Shown: positions 1-4,310 of the stretch, one piece after another
Numbering within the stretch: the stretch's first letter is position 1
How the letters are laid out: every line of letters starts with the position of its first letter
Assembly (NCBI GenBank): GCA_937888775.1
Contig: CALAQT010000247.1
Location: 1-6,901 of the forward strand
DNA: 6,901 nt
Source: an uncultured Actinomycetes bacterium
GTDB taxonomy: Bacteria > Actinomycetota > Thermoleophilia > Solirubrobacterales > Solirubrobacteraceae
Direction: 5' to 3'
Notes under the pieces: model-generated
What the model was told of the DNA's origin: nothing
Databases searched by the model: none
Seen by the model: only the letters and a program-made list of their open reading frames with translations
Position numbers and translations under genes: made by a program

Positions 1-895
1 CCGGCGTTTCCGCCTCAGCCTCGGCGAAAAGTGTCTGATCCTGACCGCCCTTTACGCCCGAAACCCCGGTCAGGATCGGACGGTTTTGGGGCGAAAGGGT
101 CCGATCGTGACCGCCCTTTACACCGGAAACCCCGGTCAGGATCGGACAGTTCTCCACAGAAAGTGTCTGATCCTGACCGCCCTTTCGGGCCGCGGGGACC
201 GGCCCAAGATCGAAGCTGGCCGGCGACTCGTGGCTCGTCGAGGAGACGCCCACCGCGACTGGAGCGACCAGCGGCCGTGCGCCCGCCGGGGGTGGCACAC
301 GACGACCGGCCGACGGCCTGCCGGGCTCGCCGGCGAGCAGCCGCAGATCGGAGATCTCCCAACGGTTTGCGTTTCCGCGCCCGCCGACACCGCTGAGCAA
401 GACCAGCTCGCCTGAAGCGAGCAGCGCCTGGCGCGCGCGCCTGTAGGTCCTGTCCGCCAGCCCCGCAGCGCTACACAGCTGCTCCGTCGTGAGATCCTCC
501 ACGACACGTTCCTCGTTCGCGAGGGCAGCCATCGTCGCCAGCAGCAGCCGCGCGGGGCCGCGCGCTCGACTGTAAGCGAGCGACGCCTCGAACAGCGGCG
601 CGTTGATCTCGCCCTCGCACCAAGGGCCCTCATCCGCGAACCTCAATCCGAGCGTGCTCGCACGCCCCCGACCAGTCGCAGCGTCTTCCACCACGACCAG
701 GCCGCGGCGCACGAGCTGATCGCGGGCTTGCAGGTAACGACTCCGGCTCAGCCCCGCACGTGCGGCGGCAGCGGGCGCGCCCGGCCACGCACGGTTCTCG
801 CGGTCAGCGAAGCTCGCCAACGAGAACGCGACCAAGCGCTCGCCCGCGGACAGATCCTCCCGTGCAAGAGCGGCAGCAATCGCGGAGACGCTCAT
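1..895 (-). CDS. Helix-turn-helix DNA-binding protein with 22-residue C-terminal repeats (3' end outside window)
   Basis: The frame is open from ATG 895-893 to the window edge, giving 298 residues with no stop, so the gene is 3'-partial. Residues about 10-86 look like a winged helix: GERLVAFSLASFADRE, then an HTH segment around AAAARAGLSRSRYLQARDQL and a wing ending TLGLRF. Residues about 112-182 look like a second one: RLLLATMAALANEE, TTEQLCSAAGLADRTYRRAR, then GNANRWEI. A Pro/Ala/Gly-rich linker (about 186-237) leads to the repeats at 238-259, 260-281 and 282 onward (partial), with consensus KGGxDxTLSxxNxPILTGVSGV. Codon use is strongly GC-ending. AGGA lies 11 nt before the ATG; an in-frame ATG at 916-914 is an alternative start adding seven residues. 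Likely a regulator or a replication-type DNA-binding protein; its target and the role of the repeats are unknown. It lies on the presumed chromosomal side of the tRNA fragment. Confidence 0.82.
   Translation of the reverse strand, partial: MSVSAIAAALAREDLSAGERLVAFSLASFADRENRAWPGAPAAAARAGLSRSRYLQARDQLVRRGLVVVEDAATGRGRASTLGLRFADEGPWCEGEINAPLFEASLAYSRARGPARLLLATMAALANEERVVEDLTTEQLCSAAGLADRTYRRARQALLASGELVLLSGVGGRGNANRWEISDLRLLAGEPGRPSAGRRVPPPAGARPLVAPVAVGVSSTSHESPASFDLGPVPAARKGGQDQTLSVENCPILTGVSGVKGGHDRTLSPQNRPILTGVSGVKGGQDQTLFAEAEAETP
33..190. repeat. 66-bp tandem repeat with internal inverted arms, inside the HTH gene
   Basis: Units start at 33, 99 and 165 (the last is partial), exactly 66 bp apart. 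Each complete unit has a left arm close to GTCYGATCCTGACCG (33-47, 99-113) and a right arm CGGTCAGGATCGGAC (67-81, 133-147), which is its reverse complement with one mismatch per pair and a 19-nt loop. The period is a multiple of three and encodes the 22-residue repeats on the minus strand. Because of the arms, the plus strand also gives a similar-looking open translation, which is not evidence of a second gene. Confidence 0.9.
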
Positions 896-1162
896 CGCGA
901 CGCCCGTCCTGAACATGTCCGCGCAACGCCGCCGTGGCGGCCGCCCAGCGGCAGGAACCGCCAGCCATCGACGGTGCAGCAGCGCCTAGTCCTCTCCCTC
1001 GACTCGCACGGGCACGGGCGCCAAGGCGGGGTGCACGGCGAATCGACGTTGATGTGGCTGAAAGCCATCGCCAACACCGCAACGGCGGGGCTCGCGATGA
1101 CCTCAGCGAGGACGCACGGGAGCAGCACCAGCTGCCGGTCGCGGTTCCATCCGCCCTCCGGC

Positions 1163-1168
1163 TACACT
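1163..1168 (+). promoter_or_regulatory. Possible -10 box TACACT
   Basis: GGCTACACT resembles an extended actinobacterial housekeeping -10 element. No TTGACA-like -35 is visible 16-18 bp upstream (the region reads TCGCGGTT), so the call is weak. It would drive transcription from about 1175 toward the hairpin at 1212-1239. Confidence 0.3.
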
Positions 1169-1211
1169 GCTCGTACTGATCTTGTGCGCGCTGAAAGGCG
1201 CCTATGTTCTG

Positions 1212-1245
1212 GAAGGACCGGGCTGCTACCCGGTCTTTCTCGTCT
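1212..1245 (+). terminator. Terminator-like hairpin
   Basis: GACCGGG (1216-1222) pairs with CCCGGTC (1229-1235) around a 6-nt loop. The stem can extend outward to 1212/1239 through one G-U pair. The tail TTTCTCGTCT is pyrimidine-rich but not a clean T run. No called gene ends just upstream, so it may end a small RNA or be a leader structure. Confidence 0.4.
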
Positions 1246-1586
1246 CCGAGGCCAGCGCGATGCGGCGGCCCCCTGCATGGGGACACGAACTCTGAGTCGC
1301 CCGCACCCGTTGGTGGGCCGCACCGCAAGCTTCGCTCGGGTGACGGTCCGCGGCGCTGTCGGCCAGTACCAAGGACCCACGTCGGCGATGCAACCCGCAT
1401 CCACGTCGGGCTCGCGAGGGGCGTTCCTCGGCCTATGGTGGCCAGCGATGCAGGCTTGCGCAGGCCCCGCGCGACGGCCCGCTGACAATCTCGACCAATC
1501 CACTTGCTTTTACCCTGCTTATTCCCTTGGCGGCGCGAGTATTTCGCACCATCGCCGGACAAGGCAATTTGCAGGGCTTTTTGAGG

Positions 1587-1634
1587 TGGGCGGTGACGGG
1601 CTCGAACCGCCGACTTCCTGCTTGTAAGGCAGGC
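1587..1634 (-). tRNA. tRNA-Val(TAC) 3' fragment: attachment-site (att) remnant
   Basis: Read on the minus strand this matches tRNA positions 26-73. Anticodon stem CCTGC/GCAGG (1633-1629, 1621-1617) encloses loop CTTACAA with anticodon TAC (1626-1624). Then come variable AAGTC, T-stem GGCGG/CCGTC around TTCGAGC, the acceptor 3' strand ACCGCCC (1594-1588) and discriminator A (1587). The next bases are CCT, so a full CCA is not encoded. The D-arm and the 5' acceptor strand (expected to start GGGCGGT) are absent: upstream of 1634 the sequence is unrelated. This is not a functional tRNA. It is what remains at the distal end of an element integrated into the 3' part of a tRNA gene. Confidence 0.85.
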
Positions 1635-1712
1635 GTTGGGCGTGCAATGCGGCTTGTTTACTGGAGTCCGGACCGGGGCATCGCCTGTTTCTATGGGCTT
1701 TTGCGGATAGTG

Positions 1713-1761
1713 TGATGCCCAAAGTGATGCCCAATCTACGTGATGCCCAAATGATGCCCAA
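1713..1761 (+). repeat. Four direct copies of TGATGCCCAA (candidate integrase arm-type sites)
   Basis: Exact copies lie at 1713-1722, 1725-1734, 1741-1750 and 1752-1761, spaced 12, 16 and 11 bp apart. A shorter inverted match, GGGCATC, lies at 1676-1682. They sit between the att core and the integrase start, where phage-type integrases commonly have short repeated arm sites bound by their N-terminal domain. A role as operator for the integrase promoter is equally possible. Confidence 0.65.
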
Positions 1762-1786
1762 TCGGTTTCGCGTCCAGACCGGGCGC

Positions 1787-1792
1787 TAACCT
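1787..1792 (+). promoter_or_regulatory. Possible -10 box TAACCT for a leaderless integrase mRNA
   Basis: TAACCT fits the TANNNT pattern and ends 8 bp before the GTG start at 1801, which would place the transcription start at or next to the start codon. No Shine-Dalgarno sequence is seen before the GTG, in keeping with a leaderless message. The -35 region (about 1765-1771) has only a weak match. Confidence 0.35.
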
Positions 1793-1800
1793 CCCGTGTC

Positions 1801-3165
1801 GTGCAGGGTGCGAACGTCCAGCAGAGCAGCCTCGTGCTCCGCCTCCGCCATGGCAGCGCCGGTCGCTCCTACTGGGACGCGCAATGGCGCTATCGCACTG
1901 AACCCGGCGAGCCGTGGCGGCTGAAGAAGCACCGGCTCGGCCTGGCGTGGCAGGAGCTGGCCAGCAGCGGCAACTGGCAAAAGCGCCGAGGCCGCTGCCC
2001 CGATGGATGGCTGGATGAGCGTGCAGCGAACGTGGCGGCGGCCGCAGCGATGGAGGACCATGCCCGCGCCTTCGCCAACGCCGAGCACGAGCGCGCGGCC
2101 GCCGCCCAGCGCAAGCTGACCGTTCGCAGCATCGCCGAGGAATGGCTGTGCTGGCTTGAGGAGGTGCGAGGCGCCAAACCGTCGACGATCGCCGACTACG
2201 GATTCCTGCTGCGCGAGCCCGGAACGCAGCACCGCCGCGGCTCGCGCACAAGCGCCGGGCGGATCATAGCCGCGTTCGGGGACCGGCCGGCCGGCGAGGT
2301 GAGCACGGCGGAGATCAGCCGCTTCTTGCGATCCCTCGATCGCGACGGGCTGACCCCACGCAACGTCAACAAACACCGCCAAGTGCTCGCAGCGATCTTC
2401 GCCTACGCCTGCCGCAGCGACACCCACGGACTCGCGTCCAACCCAGCGAAGGGAACCGACAAGCGCCGGGAGGATCCGCCGTCGGCGCTCGACTACTACG
2501 AGGTCGAGGAGGTCGAAGCGCTCGCTCGCTGCTGCGAGGCCGGCGAGCACCGCACCGCCCGGCCGTCCCAGGACCCCTCAGAACAGGCTGCCCGCCACCA
2601 GGAGGATCGCCAAGATGGCGACGCGTTCCGACTGCTCTTCTATACCGGCCTGCGACTGGGAGAGGTGCTGACCCTGCGTTGGGAGGACGTCGACCTCCCG
2701 GACCGGCTGCTGCTGATCCGCCGCGGCCTGTCCGCCGGCCAAGAGTCACTCCCGAAGGGACGCCGGCACCGGTTCGTACCGCTCTCCACCCCCGCCGCCG
2801 CTGCCCTGGCAAGGCTCGCCGATCGCGCCGAGTTCACCGGACCGAGCGACTATGTCCTAGCGAACCGTTGGGGACGACGGCTCGATCCCTCAGCGCTCCG
2901 CCAACGCTACAAACGCGGCTGCGCCGCCGCCGGCCTTCGCCCAGTTCGCCTCCATGGACTGCGGCACGCCGCCGGGAGCCTGATCGCCCGGACCGCCGAC
3001 CCCGTGTTCGTACGCGACTTCCTCGGACACGCCAAACTCGCCACCACCGACCGCTACCTCAGCGCAAAACTCCGCCCCGAAGAGCTCAAACGGCTCGACG
3101 ACGCCTTCACCCCAACCGCAATCGACCAAGCACAGCCAGCCGAACCGGGCGCAACGAGGCGCTGA
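1801..3165 (+). CDS. Tyrosine recombinase / phage-type integrase
   Basis: A 454-residue site-specific recombinase that would cut and rejoin DNA through a tyrosine-phosphate intermediate to insert or excise the element at tRNA-Val. Residues about 12-75 form an N-terminal arm-binding-type region (LRHGSAGRSYWDAQWR). Residues about 104-215 fit the SAM-like core-binding domain (LTVRSIAEEWLCWL, then TPRNVNKHRQVLAAIFAYA). The catalytic domain follows from about 228. All active-site residues are visible: Arg285 (YTGLRLGE), Lys319 (PKGRRHR), His385 and Arg388 (HGLRH), His410 (LGHAKLATT) and nucleophile Tyr419 (DRYL). The start is GTG without a ribosome binding site, probably leaderless. A hydrophilic insert at about 245-273 precedes the first catalytic motif. 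Length and motifs suggest an intact enzyme. Confidence 0.96.
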   Translation: MQGANVQQSSLVLRLRHGSAGRSYWDAQWRYRTEPGEPWRLKKHRLGLAWQELASSGNWQKRRGRCPDGWLDERAANVAAAAAMEDHARAFANAEHERAAAAQRKLTVRSIAEEWLCWLEEVRGAKPSTIADYGFLLREPGTQHRRGSRTSAGRIIAAFGDRPAGEVSTAEISRFLRSLDRDGLTPRNVNKHRQVLAAIFAYACRSDTHGLASNPAKGTDKRREDPPSALDYYEVEEVEALARCCEAGEHRTARPSQDPSEQAARHQEDRQDGDAFRLLFYTGLRLGEVLTLRWEDVDLPDRLLLIRRGLSAGQESLPKGRRHRFVPLSTPAAAALARLADRAEFTGPSDYVLANRWGRRLDPSALRQRYKRGCAAAGLRPVRLHGLRHAAGSLIARTADPVFVRDFLGHAKLATTDRYLSAKLRPEELKRLDDAFTPTAIDQAQPAEPGATRR

Positions 3166-3170
3166 CACGA

Positions 3171-3452
3171 ATGGCTCAGCCCCGTGCCGGGAAGGCGGCG
3201 CCGGCGAAGCGATCGCGCCAGGCGCGACGGGACGACCGGTTCTGGGCGAATCCGCAAGCGCGCTGCGGTGCACGCACAGCCAGATCGGGACGATTGCAAA
3301 GTCGCCAACGCGATCGCGCGACGCGACGTGGCGGGCGGATGAAAGCGATCGTGCGGACCGCGCAGCCGGACGCTCGAGCTTGGGCGAATCCGAAAGCGCG
3401 CTGCGGAGCGCGCTCAGCTGGATCGGCACGATTGCAATGTCGCCTTATGTGA
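3171..3452 (+). CDS. Small hypothetical ORF with an internal repeat
   Basis: A 93-codon frame begins 5 bp after the integrase stop, with GAGG 11 nt before its ATG. Residues about 25-47 (FWANPQARCGARTARSG...) recur at about 71-92 (AWANPKARCGARSAGSA...), because the DNA carries an imperfect direct repeat with a 138-bp period that keeps frame. The RCGAR(T/S) segments faintly recall the Cys-rich start of small HGGxG-type proteins, but the other conserved Cys/His residues are missing. GC at third codon positions is clearly lower than in the integrase, so this may be non-coding repeat DNA that happens to be open. Function unknown. Confidence 0.25.
   Translation: MAQPRAGKAAPAKRSRQARRDDRFWANPQARCGARTARSGRLQSRQRDRATRRGGRMKAIVRTAQPDARAWANPKARCGARSAGSARLQCRLM
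3207..3444 (+). repeat. Imperfect direct repeat of about 100 bp, two copies
   Basis: Copies span about 3207-3306 and 3343-3444. Each begins AAGCGATCG(C/T)G. The best-conserved 64-bp core lies at 3243-3306 and 3381-3444: it starts TGGGCGAATCCG, continues AAGCGCGCTGCGG, and ends ACGATTGCAA(A/T)GTCGCC. The cores are exactly 138 bp apart; the left parts differ by a 2-bp indel. Confidence 0.8.
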
Positions 3453-3549
3453 GGGTCGATTTCGGGCGTCAACGACGTCCACGAATGGGCCTTTTGGCGT
3501 CCCGCCGAAGCGTTATGTGAGGTGCGTAGTCGACGTCAACGACATCGAC
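3445..3549 (+). repeat. Two composite motifs: TTATGTGAGG followed by a GTC-AAC-GAC inverted repeat
   Basis: TTATGTGAGG occurs at 3445-3454 and 3513-3522. Each copy is followed by a short inverted repeat centred on AAC: GGGCGTC-AAC-GACGTCC (3464-3480) and AGTCGACGTC-AAC-GACATCGACT (3528-3550). The period is 67-68 bp. The pattern suits a protein-binding site or recombination site; no protein can be assigned. Confidence 0.6.
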
Positions 3550-3929
3550 TTGCGCGTCTTCGCGGTAGGCGTCGGGTGTCGGGTGTCGGCGCCCCAGCCT
3601 CGCGGTCCGGCTCTCACGACGAGGGACAGACGGCGCCCGCCTGGTGGGCTGGAGCTCGCGGACGATGCGACGCGTGTCCGCGGCCGCACAGGCGCTGGCG
3701 GTCGTCGGCGGCGCTCGCGGATCCTCACCGCGGCTGCGTGGCTCCCCTCTCTCATTGCGCCGTTGACGTTCCCTACGTCCCGCCGGGCCGGTTTCTTCGT
3801 TTCTTTCGTACCTCGTCAACGCGTCAGGCCAGCGATCGAAACCCCCCAACCTCAACGACATGTTCAGCACGTCAAACCCCAACGACCGCGGGACGTGACG
3901 CCACCGACCTCACATAAGTCGCCGAAGCG
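3503..3929. mobile_element. Candidate MITE-like segment: 11-bp terminal inverted repeats, flanking 10-bp direct repeat
   Basis: TTATGTGAGGT (3513-3523) is matched exactly by its reverse complement ACCTCACATAA (3907-3917), bounding 405 bp. CGCCGAAGCG lies immediately outside the left repeat (3503-3512) and again, 2 bp outside the right repeat, at 3920-3929. Inverted ends plus a flanking direct repeat is the layout of a small non-autonomous transposable element with a target duplication. The 2-bp asymmetry and the extra TTATGTGAGG at 3445 weaken the case. No transposase is encoded inside. Confidence 0.4.
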
Positions 3930-3949
3930 ATCGTGAGCATCGGGCTGCC

Positions 3950-3983
3950 CGGACGTGCGGGTCCCGTTGATCTCGCACGTCCG
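3950..3983. repeat. Perfect 10-bp inverted repeat (hairpin)
   Basis: CGGACGTGCG (3950-3959) and CGCACGTCCG (3974-3983) are exact reverse complements with a 14-nt loop. No T run follows on either strand, so it is not a standard intrinsic terminator. It could be an operator or a structured RNA element. Confidence 0.6.
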
Positions 3984-4205
3984 CTTGCTCGATCTAAGCA
4001 GGCGTCCGGTTGGCCAAAGCGATCGCGCGGCAATACGCCCCACACCGCTCCCGCTGGCACGCCAACTCACAAGCGAGGACGGCTCGCCGAGGCTACTGCC
4101 GGCAACCTCGAACGTGGCTGAGCTGCCGATCTGGCTGCCGGAGTGCTCGAGGATTGGGAGCCGATCGGCGCGTGGAGCTAACTGGCCTGCGTCGGAGCGA
4201 GAGCG

Positions 4206-4310
4206 ATGGCGCTTGACCGCTCAGCCGAGGAGCGGCGTCAAATTGTGGCGTTGGTGGGCCGGCACGAGCGCCGTGTCGCGGTGCTTACGCTGCGATGGGA
4301 GCATTGTTGA
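4206..4310 (+). CDS. Possible 34-residue small protein
   Basis: ATG 4206 is preceded by GGAG with an 8-nt spacer, the best ribosome binding site in the window, and the frame ends at TGA 4308-4310. The translation is charged with a hydrophobic middle (RRQIVALVGRHERRVAVLTLRWEHC). An in-frame TAA at 4179-4181 shows it does not extend upstream. It overlaps the convergent GGDEF-EAL gene by 26 bp. It may be a real small gene, the tail of a decayed one, or chance. No family recognised. Confidence 0.22.
   Translation: MALDRSAEERRQIVALVGRHERRVAVLTLRWEHC

Larger units (their letters stand above)
896..1586. other. Intergenic stretch without a convincing gene
   Basis: No open frame here has recognisable motifs. 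The long plus-strand frame crossing it ends in the peptide VGGDGLEPPTSCL, the well-known artefact of translating across a tRNA gene. A minus-strand GTG frame (1128-892, 78 codons) overlaps the HTH start codon as ATGA and has mostly GC-ending codons, but it lacks a ribosome binding site and any familiar motif, so I do not call it. The stretch contains a promoter-like box and a terminator-like hairpin, listed separately. Near the tRNA fragment (1500-1585) it becomes more AT-rich. Confidence 0.6.
3453..4205. other. Repeat-rich stretch without a recognisable gene
   Basis: Open frames on both strands here give arginine-rich, low-complexity translations with no domain motif, typical of chance frames in GC-rich DNA. 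One minus-strand frame (3882-3469, TTG start) begins GFDVLNMSLRLGGFD but soon turns into Arg-rich filler. CAACGAC recurs at 3470, 3537, 3853 and 3880. The stretch contains the inverted-repeat-bounded segment and a strong hairpin, listed separately. Confidence 0.55.

Noticed and set aside
33..190. CRISPR-like array
   Set aside because: The recurring 15-bp arms alternate in orientation and the intervening parts are also repeats, not unique spacers. The 66-bp unit is coding.
31..396. Plus-strand frame with SDPDR-type peptide repeats
   Set aside because: It is the antisense reading of the repeats in the minus-strand HTH gene. It looks similar only because the DNA repeat has inverted arms.
892..1128. 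78-codon minus-strand ORF overlapping the HTH start as ATGA
   Set aside because: GC-rich third positions and the overlap are suggestive, but there is no ribosome binding site, the C-terminal half is Arg/Gly-rich filler, and no family is recognised.
728..1627. 300-codon plus-strand open frame
   Set aside because: It overlaps the HTH gene in antisense, has no domain motif, and ends in VGGDGLEPPTSCL, the familiar artefact of reading across a tRNA gene.
1587..1660. Functional tRNA-Val gene
   Set aside because: The D-arm and 5' acceptor strand are missing. Sequence upstream of position 26 cannot form them.
1786..2550. Long minus-strand frame opposite the integrase
   Set aside because: Shadow of the integrase coding frame; no motifs.
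2679..3452. Extended 257-codon plus-strand frame
   Set aside because: Its first 490 bp lie inside the integrase in another frame and give Pro/Arg-rich filler. Only the part after 3171 merits a tentative call.
3469..3882. Minus-strand 137-codon frame beginning GFDVLNMSLRLGGFD
   Set aside because: The N-terminal piece looks protein-like, but the rest is Arg-rich low-complexity sequence, the start is TTG without a ribosome binding site, and the frame spans the inverted-repeat-bounded segment.
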